Counted from the first letter of the stretch, positions 38,643 through 48,997 are shown. The stretch: 64,000 nucleotides of DNA from Streptococcus troglodytae (GCF_002355215.1 NZ_AP014612.1:930001-994000), one strand, 5' to 3'. Numbers and translations are program-made. The notes: generated by a model from the sequence alone, not told the origin.

Positions 38643-40313
38643 ATGAAAACAGATATTGAAATTGCACAAAGTGTTCATTTACAACCCATTACAAATGTTG
38701 TTGAAAAGTTGGGAATTGACTTTGATGATCTTGAACTTTATGGTAAATACAAGGCTAAATTGACTTTTGATAAGATTAAAGCAGTTGAAGAAAATGCACC
38801 CGGAAAACTTGTCTTAGTAACAGCTATTAATCCAACGCCGGCTGGTGAAGGGAAATCAACAATTACCATCGGGCTTGCAGATGCCCTTAATAAAATCGGT
38901 AAGAAAACAATGATTGCTATTCGTGAGCCTTCTCTTGGTCCGGTTATGGGCATTAAAGGCGGCGCTGCTGGTGGCGGTTATGCTCAAGTTTTACCAATGG
39001 AAGATATCAATTTGCATTTTACAGGTGATATGCATGCTATTACGACAGCTAATAATGCTCTTTCAGCTCTTATTGACAACCATCTACATCAAGGAAACGA
39101 ATTGGGCATAGATCAACGCCGGATTATTTGGAAGCGTGTTGTCGATTTAAATGACCGTGCTCTTCGCCATGTTACAGTTGGTCTAGGCAGCCCTGTAAAT
39201 GGCATTCCACGCGAGGATGGTTTTGATATCACTGTAGCATCTGAAATAATGGCTATTCTTTGTTTGGCAACAGATATGGAAGATCTAAAAGAACGCTTGG
39301 CCAACATCGTCATTGGTTATCGTTTTGATCGTAGTCCGGTTTACGTTCGTGATTTAGAAGTGCAAGGAGCACTGGCTCTTATCCTAAAAGAGGCTATCAA
39401 GCCTAACTTAGTACAAACGATTTATGGAACACCTGCTTTTGTTCATGGCGGTCCTTTTGCTAATATCGCTCATGGCTGCAATTCTGTTCTTGCAACCTCA
39501 ACAGCTCTTCGTTTAGCGGATTATACCATAACAGAAGCTGGTTTTGGAGCTGATCTTGGCGCTGAAAAATTCCTTGATATCAAAACACCAAACTTGCCGA
39601 CAAGCCCTGATGCAGTGGTTATTGTTGCAACTATTCGTGCCTTGAAGATGAATGGTGGTGTAGCAAAAGATGCTCTTAATCAAGAAAATGTTGAAGCGGT
39701 CAAGGCTGGTTTTGCTAATCTAGCACGTCATGTTGAAAATATGCGTAAATATGGCGTTCCTGTAGTAGTAGCTATCAACGAATTTATCACAGATACAGAA
39801 AACGAAATTGCTATTCTTCGTGACTTGTGTGCGGCTATTGATGTGCCTGTTGCACTAGCCAGTGTCTGGGCTAACGGGGCTGATGGCGGTCTTGACTTGG
39901 CTGAAACCCTTGTGAAAACAATTGATTCAACACCAGCAAATTATAAACGACTTTATGACAATAATTTGACTATCGAAGAAAAAATTACCAAGATTGCGCG
40001 TGAAATCTACCGTGCTGACAAGGTTATTTTTGAGAAGAAAGCTAAGACACAAATTGCCCAAATGGTTAAAAATGATTGGGATAACTTACCAATTTGTATG
40101 GCTAAGACACAGTACAGCTTTTCAGACGATCCGAAATTACTGGGTGCCCCAACTGGCTTTGATATTACTATTCGTGAATTGGTTCCCAAGTTAGGTGCAG
40201 GATTTATCGTTGCGCTTACAGGAAATGTCATGACTATGCCTGGATTACCAAAAACACCAGCAGCTCTTAATATGGATGTTGCTGCAGATGGAACAGCTCT
40301 AGGCTTGTTCTAA
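38643..40313 (+). CDS. fhs: Formate-tetrahydrofolate ligase
   Basis: Makes 10-formyl-THF from formate, THF and ATP for purine and formyl-Met synthesis. 556 residues. P-loop [18 protein letters not shown], then [23 protein letters not shown] split around typical Gly-rich motifs, and [21 protein letters not shown] precedes ATG 38643. Monocistronic with its own terminator. Confidence 0.95.
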   Translation: MKTDIEIAQSVHLQPITNVVEKLGIDFDDLELYGKYKAKLTFDKIKAVEENAPGKLVLVTAINPTPAGEGKSTITIGLADALNKIGKKTMIAIREPSLGPVMGIKGGAAGGGYAQVLPMEDINLHFTGDMHAITTANNALSALIDNHLHQGNELGIDQRRIIWKRVVDLNDRALRHVTVGLGSPVNGIPREDGFDITVASEIMAILCLATDMEDLKERLANIVIGYRFDRSPVYVRDLEVQGALALILKEAIKPNLVQTIYGTPAFVHGGPFANIAHGCNSVLATSTALRLADYTITEAGFGADLGAEKFLDIKTPNLPTSPDAVVIVATIRALKMNGGVAKDALNQENVEAVKAGFANLARHVENMRKYGVPVVVAINEFITDTENEIAILRDLCAAIDVPVALASVWANGADGGLDLAETLVKTIDSTPANYKRLYDNNLTIEEKITKIAREIYRADKVIFEKKAKTQIAQMVKNDWDNLPICMAKTQYSFSDDPKLLGAPTGFDITIRELVPKLGAGFIVALTGNVMTMPGLPKTPAALNMDVAADGTALGLF

Positions 40314-40322
40314 AATTAAGTG

Positions 40323-40348
40323 GGATAGTTTACTATCCTGCTTTTTCA
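40323..40348 (+). terminator. intrinsic terminator after fhs
   Basis: GGATAG/CTATCC stem with TTTA loop (40323-40338), then a T5 tract. Confidence 0.75.
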
Positions 40349-40370
40349 TTAGTTTAAGGTGAATGTATAA

Positions 40371-40862
40371 ATGAAAATAAGAAATGCTTGTAAAGAGGAT
40401 GCCAAACAATTGCTTGCTATCTACGCTCCTTATGTTGAAAAAACAGCTATTACCTTTGAATACCAAGTTCCTAGTCTGGAAGAATTTGAAGAACGTATTG
40501 AAAAAACAAAGCAAAAATTTCCTTATCTTGTCGCAGAAGAAAACGGCATTATTCAGGGCTATGCCTATGCTTCAGTTTATTATAATCGTGCAGCTTATGA
40601 TTGGACAGTTGAATTATCGATCTATATCAAAGAAGAAGCACGGGGTAAGCATATCGGCAGTCAACTTTATGCTAGTTTAGAAAGGAATTTGCAAGAAGCT
40701 GGTTTTGTTAATCTGTTGGTTTGCATTGCCTTACCCAACAACGCCAGCCTAACTTTTCATAAAAAACACGGCTATGAACAAGTTGCCCATTTCAAAAAAG
40801 TCGGTTACAAATTTGATAAATGGCATGATATTGTTTGGATGCAAAAACGTTTGCTTGATTAA
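40371..40862 (+). CDS. GNAT acetyltransferase, phosphinothricin acetyltransferase-like
   Basis: 163 residues. GNAT motif A: VELSIYIKEEARGKHIGSQL holds the acetyl-CoA loop (RGKHIGSQ). N-terminal IRNACKEDAKQLLAIY and TFEYQVPSLEEF resemble the Pat/YncA subgroup, which acetylates amino-acid analogues such as methionine sulfoximine. The true substrate is not known. Stands alone between fhs and the alpha/beta hydrolase. Confidence 0.85.
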   Translation: MKIRNACKEDAKQLLAIYAPYVEKTAITFEYQVPSLEEFEERIEKTKQKFPYLVAEENGIIQGYAYASVYYNRAAYDWTVELSIYIKEEARGKHIGSQLYASLERNLQEAGFVNLLVCIALPNNASLTFHKKHGYEQVAHFKKVGYKFDKWHDIVWMQKRLLD

Positions 40863-40910
40863 GAAATTATGTTAGAATAATCTTTCAAGCTATTATAGAA
40901 AGTAAAGCAA

Positions 40911-41756
40911 ATGAAAAAGAGAAAATTCCTTATTATCTTTCTGAGTCTTTTTATTATCTGCCTAGGACTGTTTTATTATAGAAGCTCTGCTGGACAGCTC
41001 AATAAAGTAAAATACATACAATCAAGGACACCGACCATTTTCTTTCATGGTTATGGCAGCAGCGCTAATGCAGAGACGCATATGACCAATGCAGCTAAAA
41101 AAGCTGGTGTGACTAAAACAGCTATTCTTGCGGATGTTGATCAAAATGGTCATGTTACTTTGGTAGGAAAGATTCCTAAAAATGCGATTAATCCTATTGT
41201 TAAAGTGAATTTTGCTGACAATCGCAATGCTGATTATGATACCGATGCCAAGTACGCTAAAGCTGTAGTAACCGAATTACAAAAGACCTATCATTTCAAG
41301 AAAATGAATATGGTGGGGCATTCTATGGGAAATATGGCAATCAATTTTTACATGTTGACCAATGCTGAAGACAAGACTTTGCCGCAGCTGCAAAAGCAAG
41401 TTGATATTGCTGGACATTTTGATGGAATTAAGAATTATGACTTACCACAAGATTTAACTATAAATACAAAAACAGGACAGCCTAATGCGATGACAGCAGC
41501 CTATGAGCGACTCTTAAAATTGCAAGAACGCTATCCTAAAGATCAAGTTGATGTTCTAAATTTATATGGCGACAAAGGAGATGGTTCGGATGGTATTGTG
41601 ACCAATGATTCTTCACGAACTTTGAAATATCTTATTGGTGAAAGAGCCAAATCTTACCAAGAGCATCGCTTTACTGGTAAGCTTGCTGGTCATAGCAAAT
41701 TACATGAGAATCCTCAAGTTGATAAGCTCCTCATTAATTTCTTATGGGGGAAATAG
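40911..41756 (+). CDS. Alpha/beta hydrolase, DUF915 family, membrane-anchored or secreted
   Basis: 281 residues. An N-terminal signal/anchor (KRKFLIIFLSLFIICLGLFYY) puts the enzyme outside. FFHGYGSSANAETHM forms the oxyanion region, VGHSMGNMA carries the nucleophile Ser, and the His is near LAGHSKLHENPQV. The substrate is unknown. DUF915 proteins are common in lactic acid bacteria. Terminator at 41795-41820. Confidence 0.87.
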   Translation: MKKRKFLIIFLSLFIICLGLFYYRSSAGQLNKVKYIQSRTPTIFFHGYGSSANAETHMTNAAKKAGVTKTAILADVDQNGHVTLVGKIPKNAINPIVKVNFADNRNADYDTDAKYAKAVVTELQKTYHFKKMNMVGHSMGNMAINFYMLTNAEDKTLPQLQKQVDIAGHFDGIKNYDLPQDLTINTKTGQPNAMTAAYERLLKLQERYPKDQVDVLNLYGDKGDGSDGIVTNDSSRTLKYLIGERAKSYQEHRFTGKLAGHSKLHENPQVDKLLINFLWGK

Positions 41757-41794
41757 AAACATATCAGTAACTTTTCAAAATTAAAATAAAATTT

Positions 41795-41820
41795 AAAAAG
41801 TAAGCCAAGGCTTGCTTTTT
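41795..41820 (+). terminator. intrinsic terminator
   Basis: AAAAAG-T-AAGCC, 2-base loop, GGCTT-G-CTTTTT, with a single mismatch. It ends the DUF915 transcript just before the permease remnant. Confidence 0.8.
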
Positions 41821-41822
41821 AA

Positions 41823-42116
41823 ATGCAACTTGAGATAGCTAGTATTTGCTTTATGATTTCTGCAATAAGCAAACAAAAACCAATCGGCTTAGCGTTAGGA
41901 ATCGCCATTATGGCTTACTTATTGGATGTGATGTGCCGCATTATTCCTAAGATAAAGTTTATCAAATACGTTACGCCCTTTTATTACAGCAATGCCAGTG
42001 ATATTTTTGTTAAGACTAAGCTGGCAGCTATCCATATAATAATCGCTTGTCTTGTTATTATATGCTTTTTTATTATCTCACTTTTAATCAATCAATCGCG
42101 TGATATTAGTAGTTAA
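41823..42116 (+). pseudogene. C-terminal remnant of an ABC-2-type permease
   Basis: 97 codons starting 3 bases after a terminator, without a ribosome site. ISAISKQKPIGLALGIAIMAYLLDVM and later YVTPFYYSNASDIFVKTK resemble the last helices of ABC-2 permeases that are usually 250 or more residues. The N-terminal part and any ATPase gene are absent. The piece is probably untranslated. Confidence 0.6.
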
Positions 42117-42196
42117 GTAATAGTGTTGCCAATAATGAAATAGTTATGCCTTATGACTTAGCTTTCAATAAAAACTAGGGTTTTAATGTGCGTATA

Positions 42197-42227
42197 AAAA
42201 GCCAACAGAAAAAGGTTGTTGGCTTTT
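42197..42227. terminator. bidirectional terminator before guaA end
   Basis: Perfect 11-bp stem AAAAGCCAACA/TGTTGGCTTTT (42197-42207, 42217-42227). Confidence 0.85.
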
Positions 42228-42247
42228 AACATTTAATGGTTAAAGTA

Positions 42248-43801
42248 CTATTCCCACTCAACGGTTGCTGGTGGTTTGCTGGTAATGTCGTAGACAATGC
42301 GGTTAACGTGTTCCACTTCGTTGACAATACGAACAGAGATTTTTTGGAGAACCTCCCAAGGAATGCGGGCAAAGTCTGCTGTCATGCCGTCAATAGAAGT
42401 GATGGCGCGAATAGCAATGGTATAGTCATAGGTACGACCATCTCCCATAACCCCGACCGACCGAACACCAGTATTGACAGTAAAATATTGCCAAATATCA
42501 CGATCCAGACCTGCTGCAGCAATTTCTTCACGTAGAATAGCGTCAGATTCACGAACCGTTTCCAGTTTTTCGGCAGTAATTTCCCCCATTACACGAATAG
42601 CAAGTCCAGGTCCCGGGAAGGGCTGCCGCCAAACGATTTTATCTGGCATTCCTAAAGCAGTCCCCAAAGCACGAACTTCATCCTTGAACAGTGTGTTAAG
42701 CGGCTCGATTAATTCAAACTGCATGTCTTCTGGAAGACCGCCGACATTGTGGTGTGATTTAATGGTTTGGGCTGTTTCTGTACCTGATTCGATGACATCT
42801 GTATAAAGCGTTCCTTGTGCCAAGAAATCAACGCCTTTTAGTTTGCTGGCTTCATCATCAAAAACATAGACAAATTCATTCCCAATAATTTTACGTTTTT
42901 TCTCAGGATCATCAATACCAGCAAGAAGTTGCAAGAATCGTTTGGAAGCATCAACACGAATAATATTGAGTCCAAATTTACCACCCAACATTTCCATAAC
43001 CTGATCACCTTCACCCTTGCGAAGCAGACCATGGTCAACGAAGATACAAGTTAATTGGTCACCTATGGCCTTTTGCAAAAGCACGCCAACAACAGAAGAG
43101 TCCACACCGCCCGAAAGCCCCAGAAGAACCTTGCGGTCGCCAACTTGTTCACGGATTTTTGCAATTTCCATGTCAATGAAACTATCCATTGACCAGTCAC
43201 CTTTGGCTTTACAAACATTAAAAGCAAAATTGCGTAAAATTGCATTACCATATTCCGTATGACGAACTTCTGGGTGAAATTGAATACCAAAGATTTTTTT
43301 ATCAACATTTTCAATAGCAGCATAAGGACAGTCGCTTGATTCACCAACTAATTGGAAACCTTGGGGAATTTCAGTAACAGCATCTCCATGACTCATCAAA
43401 ACAGTTTGTTCAGCAGGAGTTTCCTTAAAAAGTTCAGAGTTTTCTGTTAAATGAAGGGTGGATTGACCATATTCACTATTGCCAGTTTGTCCAGCAGGAA
43501 CAACTTTACCGCCAAGTTTGTCTGTGAGAAGCTGCATACCATAACAAATACCTAAAACGGGGATTCCAAGTTCCAGAATTTCCTTATCAATGTCAAAGGC
43601 ATCTTCAGCATAAACCGAACTTGGTCCTCCTGAAAGCACAATACCGATTGGATTGATGGCACGGACTTCGTCGGCTGTGATCTTATGGGTTCTCAATTCA
43701 GAAAAAATACCAAATTCACGAATGCGGCGTGCGATCAGCTGATTGTACTGACTGCCATAGTCAAGTACGATAATTTTTTGAATATCTTTAATATCAGTCA
43801 T
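42248..43801 (-). CDS. guaA: GMP synthase (glutamine-hydrolysing)
   Basis: Amidates XMP to GMP. 517 residues from ATG 43801 (GGGAGA ahead), normal length; in-frame codons up to 43855 are unlikely. Glutaminase domain with [17 protein letters not shown] and the Cys in [10 protein letters not shown]; His in FHPEVRHT. Synthetase domain with PP-loop [12 protein letters not shown] and C-terminal KPPATVEWE. The upstream region was examined for a guanine riboswitch and none was seen. Confidence 0.95.
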   Translation of the reverse strand: MTDIKDIQKIIVLDYGSQYNQLIARRIREFGIFSELRTHKITADEVRAINPIGIVLSGGPSSVYAEDAFDIDKEILELGIPVLGICYGMQLLTDKLGGKVVPAGQTGNSEYGQSTLHLTENSELFKETPAEQTVLMSHGDAVTEIPQGFQLVGESSDCPYAAIENVDKKIFGIQFHPEVRHTEYGNAILRNFAFNVCKAKGDWSMDSFIDMEIAKIREQVGDRKVLLGLSGGVDSSVVGVLLQKAIGDQLTCIFVDHGLLRKGEGDQVMEMLGGKFGLNIIRVDASKRFLQLLAGIDDPEKKRKIIGNEFVYVFDDEASKLKGVDFLAQGTLYTDVIESGTETAQTIKSHHNVGGLPEDMQFELIEPLNTLFKDEVRALGTALGMPDKIVWRQPFPGPGLAIRVMGEITAEKLETVRESDAILREEIAAAGLDRDIWQYFTVNTGVRSVGVMGDGRTYDYTIAIRAITSIDGMTADFARIPWEVLQKISVRIVNEVEHVNRIVYDITSKPPATVEWE

Positions 43802-44004
43802 TATCTCCCTTTCTTCTACAGTTTTACTAGACTTACGAGTAAAAGACATAATCACTTTATTTTAGCATAATTTACGAGATTTGACAGTAGGTTTTGTGAA
43901 ATTCTTCTTAGAGGCTAGAAGATAGTGAAAAAATAAACTTTACAAAATGCCTTTAAATTTGATACCATTAGTACGAAAAAGTATTTTGTGGTTAAGGAGA
44001 GACG

Positions 44005-44703
44005 ATGTTACCGGCTTATATTCGCATTCATGATCAGATCAAAAAAGAGATTGATGAAGGTCTTTGGAAAATCGGCGATCGTCTTCCTAGCGAACGCGAT
44101 TTGGCAGAACGATTTGAAGTTAGCCGAATGACGCTCCGACAGGCTATAACACTCCTTGTTGAAGAAGGAATTTTAGAGCGTCGAGTGGGAAGCGGTACTT
44201 ACATCGCTAGCAGTCGTGTTCAAGAAAAAATGCGTGGGACAACTAGTTTTACAGAAATTGTCAAATCACAAGGCAAAACACCTTCGACCAAATTAATTTC
44301 TTACCGGCGGGTTCATCCAAGCGAACAAGAAATAAAATTTTTAGAGATTAAACCCAAATCTTATATTATCCGAATGGAGCGAGTTCGCTATGCAGATGAT
44401 ATTCCTGTTGTTTTTGAAGTGACGGCTATTCCGGAAAAGATTATTAAGAGTTTCAAAAAGGAAGCTATTACCAAGCATTTCTTTAAAACGTTGACCGATC
44501 ATGGTTTTGTTATCGGAAAAAGTCAGCAAACAATTTCTGCCAGCAATGCTAATGAAATGACGGCTGATTATTTAGCGATCTCGCGTGGGCATGCAGTACT
44601 AACCTTGGCTCAAGTTTCCTATTTTGAAAATGGTATGCCTTTTGAATATGTCCGCAGCCAATATGTCGGTGAGCGTTTTGAGTTTTATTTAGAAAATAAG
44701 TAA
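44005..44703 (+). CDS. GntR family regulator with UTRA domain
   Basis: 232 residues. Winged helix 1-70 (DRLPSERDLAERFEVSRMTLRQAITLLVEEGILERRVGSGTY in separate motifs), then a UTRA ligand domain as in HutC/NagR-type regulators. The effector is unknown. AAGGAGAG precedes ATG 44005. A possible promoter is TTTACA with TGATACCAT downstream. It is divergent from guaA and lies 3 bases before busR, so both regulators are probably made together. Confidence 0.88.
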   Translation: MLPAYIRIHDQIKKEIDEGLWKIGDRLPSERDLAERFEVSRMTLRQAITLLVEEGILERRVGSGTYIASSRVQEKMRGTTSFTEIVKSQGKTPSTKLISYRRVHPSEQEIKFLEIKPKSYIIRMERVRYADDIPVVFEVTAIPEKIIKSFKKEAITKHFFKTLTDHGFVIGKSQQTISASNANEMTADYLAISRGHAVLTLAQVSYFENGMPFEYVRSQYVGERFEFYLENK

Positions 44704-44706
44704 GTA

Positions 44707-45339
44707 ATGGAAACAAAAGAAAGAATGATCAGCAGTCCTCGTTATCAAAAGGTAGCTATTGGGATTGCTCAGCGAATTGTTGATGGGAAATTTCCTTTAG
44801 GACAAAAGATAAAATCACGTTCAACTTTAGCCAGCTATTTTAATGTCTCGCCTGAAACAGCCAGAAAAGCCATTAATGTTTTAGCCGATTTAGATATTGT
44901 TTCAATCAGGCAAGGCAGCGGCGTTATTGTTGTCTCAAGAGATAAAGCAATAGAATATTTAGAAAAATTTGAAGCAACAGCAGGCTTAAAAGAAATGAAA
45001 CAAGATATTCAAAAAAGCCTGTTAAAACAAAAACAAGAGCTTGATGCTATGAATAAAATGATGGATACTTTTTTATCGCAAGCTAGCCTCATTCGTAAAA
45101 AGTTTCCTTTTGAACCTTTTGAACTTTTATTGGATCATGATAGTGCTAATCTTAATAAAAGTTTGGCAGATTTAAATTTATGGCATCAGACAGGAGCAAC
45201 GGTTGTAGCTCTTAAAAGTAAGGGAGAATTACTTTTATCCCCCGGCCCATACGCGACTGTCAGAAAAGGAGATATCCTTTACTTTGTTGGAGATGACCTT
45301 GCTTTTTCACGAATGAAAAATCTTTTTGACATCTTATGA
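44707..45339 (+). CDS. busR: BusR-type GntR/RCK_C regulator (c-di-AMP responsive family)
   Basis: 210 residues: GntR winged helix (about 10-78), a coiled-coil stretch (KEMKQDIQKSLLKQKQELDAM) and a C-terminal RCK_C/TrkA_C domain (LADLNLWHQTGATVVALK, SPGPYATVRKGDILYFVG). In Lactococcus and group B streptococci, BusR binds c-di-AMP and represses the betaine transporter busAB. Here the same transporter (opuAA-opuAB) follows directly, supporting the assignment. The 12-bp inverted repeat at 45537-45578 is the likely operator. Confidence 0.88.
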   Translation: METKERMISSPRYQKVAIGIAQRIVDGKFPLGQKIKSRSTLASYFNVSPETARKAINVLADLDIVSIRQGSGVIVVSRDKAIEYLEKFEATAGLKEMKQDIQKSLLKQKQELDAMNKMMDTFLSQASLIRKKFPFEPFELLLDHDSANLNKSLADLNLWHQTGATVVALKSKGELLLSPGPYATVRKGDILYFVGDDLAFSRMKNLFDIL

Positions 45340-45533
45340 AATACTAACTTAATATGATTTAAAACTTTGGGAGAACTGGTCCAAAGTTTCAATTTGTTAT
45401 GCTTACTATGCATGATTAAGAAGACTGATGGCCTTTACTTTTTAGATAATAATGTATTTAAATGGAACTGTCTGAGAGTAAAAGAAACCCTTGATTTTTG
45501 CTTTTTAAGGTTTTCTTTTGTTCTCTTTCTTTT

Positions 45534-45578
45534 TTGACAAACTGACCACACTATTATATAATGATATGGTCAGTTGGT
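45534..45578 (+). promoter_or_regulatory. opuA/busA promoter with wide inverted repeat, probable BusR operator
   Basis: Consensus -35 TTGACA (45534-45539), 17-base spacer, consensus -10 TATAAT (45557-45562). Arms ACAAACTGACCA (45537-45548) and TGGTCAGTTGGT (45567-45578) match at 11 of 12 positions with 18 bases between them, covering the spacer and -10. About 190 bases upstream of this hold only A/T-rich sequence. Confidence 0.75.
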
Positions 45579-45609
45579 TTTTGATTATGATTAGAAAAGA
45601 GGAATAAAG

Positions 45610-46818
45610 TTGAATAAACTTGAAATAAAGCATCTCACCAAAATTTTTGGTAAAAAACAAAAAGCAGCGCTTGAGATGATTAAAGAACAAAAAAGTAAAA
45701 CAGAAATACTTGAAAAAACAGGGGCAACCGTTGGAGTCTATGATGTTAGTTTTGATGTCAAAGAAGGAGAAGTCTTTGTTATTATGGGGCTCTCTGGATC
45801 TGGGAAATCAACTCTGGTGCGCCTTTTGAATCGCTTGATTGAACCTTCTTCAGGAGATGTTTATATTAATGGTAAAGACATCGCTAAAATGAATACAGAA
45901 GAACTTCGTGAAGTGAGACGTCACACTCTTAACATGGTTTTTCAAAATTTTGGACTTTTTCCCCATAAAACAATCTTGGAAAATACAGAATTCGGTTTAG
46001 AATTAAGGGGCGTTCCTAAAGAAGAATGTGTTGAATTAGCTGAACGTGCTCTTGATAATTCTAATCTTTTAGCTTTTAAAGATCAGTATCCTAGTCAGCT
46101 GTCCGGAGGAATGCAGCAACGTGTTGGCTTGGCGCGCGCTCTTGCTAATGATCCAGAAATTCTATTGATGGATGAAGCTTTTTCCGCACTTGACCCTTTG
46201 ATTCGTAAGGAAATGCAAGATGAGTTGTTAGACTTACAAGAAAAAGTGCAAAAAACGATCATTTTCATCACCCATGATTTAAACGAAGCGCTTAGAATTG
46301 GTGATCGTATCGCTCTTATGAAAGATGGACATATCATGCAAATAGGTACCGGAGAAGAGATTCTAACGGAACCGGCCAATGATTTCGTTCGCGAATTCGT
46401 TGAAGATGTTGATCGTTCTAAAGTTCTAACGGCTCAGAATATTATGATTAAGCCTTTAACAACAGCTGTTGAAACAGATGGCCCCCAAGTTGCTCTCACA
46501 AGAATGCACAATGAGGAAGTCAGTATGTTAATGGCAACTAATCGTCGTCGTCAATTGATGGGGTCACTTTCAGCCGAAGCTGCTATTGAGGCTAGACGTA
46601 AGGGGCTTTCTTTAAAGGATGCTGTTGATCCTAACGTTCGAACTGTTTCTAAAGATACAGTTATTACAGATATTATGCCCTTAATCTATGATTCTGCTGC
46701 ACCGATCGCAGTGACAGATGATAATAATCGTCTATTGGGTGTTATCATTAAAGGTCGAGTTATTGAAGCTCTCGCTAATACAAAGGATGATACAGAAGCA
46801 GAAGGAGAGGAAGAATAG
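45610..46818 (+). CDS. opuAA: Glycine betaine ABC transporter ATP-binding protein with CBS domains
   Basis: 402 residues, TTG start with GAGGAA ahead. Walker [11 protein letters not shown], signature [10 protein letters not shown], Walker [13 protein letters not shown], then tandem CBS domains from about residue 275 to 385 ([29 protein letters not shown]). In OpuA the CBS pair senses ionic strength and, in some species, c-di-AMP. The acidic tail [10 protein letters not shown] also matches the known anionic C-terminus. Called busAA in other streptococci. Confidence 0.93.
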   Translation: MNKLEIKHLTKIFGKKQKAALEMIKEQKSKTEILEKTGATVGVYDVSFDVKEGEVFVIMGLSGSGKSTLVRLLNRLIEPSSGDVYINGKDIAKMNTEELREVRRHTLNMVFQNFGLFPHKTILENTEFGLELRGVPKEECVELAERALDNSNLLAFKDQYPSQLSGGMQQRVGLARALANDPEILLMDEAFSALDPLIRKEMQDELLDLQEKVQKTIIFITHDLNEALRIGDRIALMKDGHIMQIGTGEEILTEPANDFVREFVEDVDRSKVLTAQNIMIKPLTTAVETDGPQVALTRMHNEEVSMLMATNRRRQLMGSLSAEAAIEARRKGLSLKDAVDPNVRTVSKDTVITDIMPLIYDSAAPIAVTDDNNRLLGVIIKGRVIEALANTKDDTEAEGEEE

Positions 46819-46820
46819 TT

Positions 46821-48551
46821 TTGAATTTAATATTACAAGGAAAACTACCTGTTGCTGATTGGATTGAGGATTTGACCAACTGGTTGACACATACCTTTTC
46901 TGGTTTGTTTAATCTTATTCAGTCAGTCGGAAACTTTATTATGGATGGGATTACAAATACACTCTTATTTGTTAATCCTTTGCTGTTAATTATTCTAGTG
47001 ACGCTTGTCGCCTTTTTCTTAGCTAGAAAAAAATGGACCTTACCAACTTTCACCTTGTTGGGCTTACTTTTTATCTATAATCAAGGTCTTTGGGATGATT
47101 TAGTCAATACCTTCACCTTAGTATTGGTATCTAGTTTTATTTCTATTGTGATTGGTATTCCCTTAGGGATTTGGATGGCAAAAAACAATACTGTCAAGCA
47201 AATTATCAATCCTATTTTGGATTTTATGCAAACCATGCCGGCTTTTGTTTATTTAATTCCTGCCGTCGCCTTCTTTGGTATTGGTATTGTACCCGGTGTT
47301 TTTGCATCTGTTATTTTTGCTTTGCCGCCTACTGTTCGTTTTACTAATCTTGCCATTCGTGAAATTCCAACGGAATTGATTGAAGCGGCTGATGCTTTTG
47401 GTAGTACTTCGCGCCAAAAATTATTTAAAGTTGAACTGCCTCTTGCTAAAAATACAATTATGGCTGGTATCAATCAAACGATTATGCTGGCGCTCTCAAT
47501 GGTAGTGACAGGATCTATGATCGGAGCTCCGGGGCTAGGTCGTGGTGTTTTATCTGCTTTGCAACACGCTGATATTGGTTCAGGTTTTGTTAATGGACTT
47601 GCCTTGGTGATTTTAGCGATTGTTATTGATCGTTTTAGTCAGACCGCCAATCAAAGAACAAAAGATGCTAATCAAAAAAAGAACAAAACAAATACGATTA
47701 TTGCTTTGGCTGCACTTGTTCTGTTTGTCTTTGCGGGAATTGCCCGACTCTTTGTTCAAGGGCAATCAGCAGGTGGTGGTCAGACAATTAAATTGTCATA
47801 TGTGGAATGGGATTCTGAGGTTGCTTCCACAAATGTTTTAGCTCAGGTCTTGAAAGATCAAGGATACAAAGTAGAAATGACTCCCCTTGATAATGCCGTT
47901 ATGTGGCAGTCAGTGTCTAAAGGTGAAACTGATGCAATGGTCAGTGCTTGGCTACCAAACACTCATGGTGATCAGTATAAAAAATATAAGAATAATATCG
48001 TTGATTTAGGACCTAATCTTAAGGGGGTTAAATTAGGTCTAGCTGTACCAACTTATATGAAAAACGTTAATCGTATCGAAGATTTGACTGATCAAGCTGA
48101 TAAAAAGATTACTGGTATCGAACCTGGTGCAGGTATCATGAAAGCTGCTAACAAAGCATTGAAATCCTACAGCAATTTATCAGATTGGAAATTGGTTTCT
48201 GCTTCGACAGGTGCAATGACAACAGCTTTAGATCAAGCATATAAGAATAAAAAAGATATTGTTGTAACTGCTTGGTCTCCACACTGGATGTTTGCTAAAT
48301 ATAAACTGAAATATCTAAAAGATCCGAAAAAAGACTTTGGTAGCGTTGAAAGTATCCATTCTATTACACGAAAAGGTCTGAAGAAAGATATACCAAATGC
48401 AAATAAAATTATTGACAAGTTCAATTGGACGCAAAAAGACATGGAAGCAGTTATGCTTGACATCAATAATGGTATGTCTCCAGAAAAAGCAGCTAAAAAA
48501 TGGATTAAAGAACATCCTAAGAAGGTTGCATCTTGGACAAGTAATAAATAA
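46821..48551 (+). CDS. opuAB: Glycine betaine ABC transporter permease fused to binding protein
   Basis: 576 residues; TTG start at 46821 just after opuAA, with GGAGAGGAAG upstream. Residues about 1-290: amphipathic start, membrane helices and EAA loop (EAADAFGSTSRQKLFKVELPL). From about 320: extracellular binding domain (IKLSYVEWDSEVASTNVL, MVSAWLPNTHGD with an aromatic box Trp). This fusion architecture is that of OpuABC in lactic acid bacteria. It imports glycine betaine or related compatible solutes for osmotic protection. Confidence 0.93.
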   Translation: MNLILQGKLPVADWIEDLTNWLTHTFSGLFNLIQSVGNFIMDGITNTLLFVNPLLLIILVTLVAFFLARKKWTLPTFTLLGLLFIYNQGLWDDLVNTFTLVLVSSFISIVIGIPLGIWMAKNNTVKQIINPILDFMQTMPAFVYLIPAVAFFGIGIVPGVFASVIFALPPTVRFTNLAIREIPTELIEAADAFGSTSRQKLFKVELPLAKNTIMAGINQTIMLALSMVVTGSMIGAPGLGRGVLSALQHADIGSGFVNGLALVILAIVIDRFSQTANQRTKDANQKKNKTNTIIALAALVLFVFAGIARLFVQGQSAGGGQTIKLSYVEWDSEVASTNVLAQVLKDQGYKVEMTPLDNAVMWQSVSKGETDAMVSAWLPNTHGDQYKKYKNNIVDLGPNLKGVKLGLAVPTYMKNVNRIEDLTDQADKKITGIEPGAGIMKAANKALKSYSNLSDWKLVSASTGAMTTALDQAYKNKKDIVVTAWSPHWMFAKYKLKYLKDPKKDFGSVESIHSITRKGLKKDIPNANKIIDKFNWTQKDMEAVMLDINNGMSPEKAAKKWIKEHPKKVASWTSNK

Positions 48552-48556
48552 GAATA

Positions 48557-48590
48557 AAGAGGTTAGAACACAAGTTCTGCCTCTTATTTA
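48557..48590 (+). terminator. intrinsic terminator, GGTT-type
   Basis: AAGAGG-TT-AGAAC, ACAA loop, GTTCT-G-CCTCTT, then T-rich. Same architecture as 19699-19733 and 21812-21842. Confidence 0.8.
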
Positions 48591-48649
48591 ATCAAAAGCT
48601 TTTGTGCTTTTATTTTCTTTCCTTACAAGGTGATTTTAAGGCTTAAATA

Positions 48650-48658
48650 TGGTAAAAT
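48650..48658 (+). promoter_or_regulatory. extended -10 box 7 bases before ylxM
   Basis: TGGTAAAAT ends 7 bases before ATG 48666, and no Shine-Dalgarno sequence is present. Published work on the S. mutans sat operon, as I recall, mapped an acid-inducible promoter and a constitutive one just 3' to it upstream of ylxM; this box could be the second. Confidence 0.5.
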
Positions 48659-48665
48659 AGAGCTT

Positions 48666-48997
48666 ATGGAGATCGAAAAACCAATCGAATGAATGCGCTT
48701 TTTGAATTTTATGCGGCGCTTTTGACAGATAAGCAAATGAATTATATTGAGCTATATTATGCAGATGATTATAGCTTAGCTGAAATTGCTGAAGAATTTG
48801 ACGTTAGTCGCCAAGCTGTTTATGATAATATCAAGCGAACTGAAAAAATTTTAGAAGACTATGAAATGAAACTTCATATGTATTCTGATTACGTCGTCCG
48901 CAGTGAAATTTTTGATGCTATAGTGAAAAAATATCCTAATGATCCTTATCTGCAGGACAAGATTTCCATATTGACGACTATTGATAATAGAGACTAA
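48666..48997 (+). CDS. ylxM: YlxM/p13-like DNA-binding protein, frameshifted near the start
   Basis: Small helix-turn-helix protein associated with the SRP pathway and first gene of the sat (secretion and acid tolerance) operon. From ATG 48666, MEIEK is followed by a break; one more A in 48676-48680 gives [20 protein letters not shown]. Restored length is about 110 residues. The HTH is [20 protein letters not shown]. As sequenced, translation could only begin at internal ATG 48689, which lacks a ribosome site. Confidence 0.88.

Noticed and set aside
41823..42116. Intact small membrane protein
   Set aside because: It begins directly after a terminator, lacks a ribosome site and matches only the end of a larger permease family.
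43802..44004. Guanine riboswitch upstream of guaA
   Set aside because: No pairing pattern or conserved loop sequences of the purine aptamer were found in the 200-base divergent gap.
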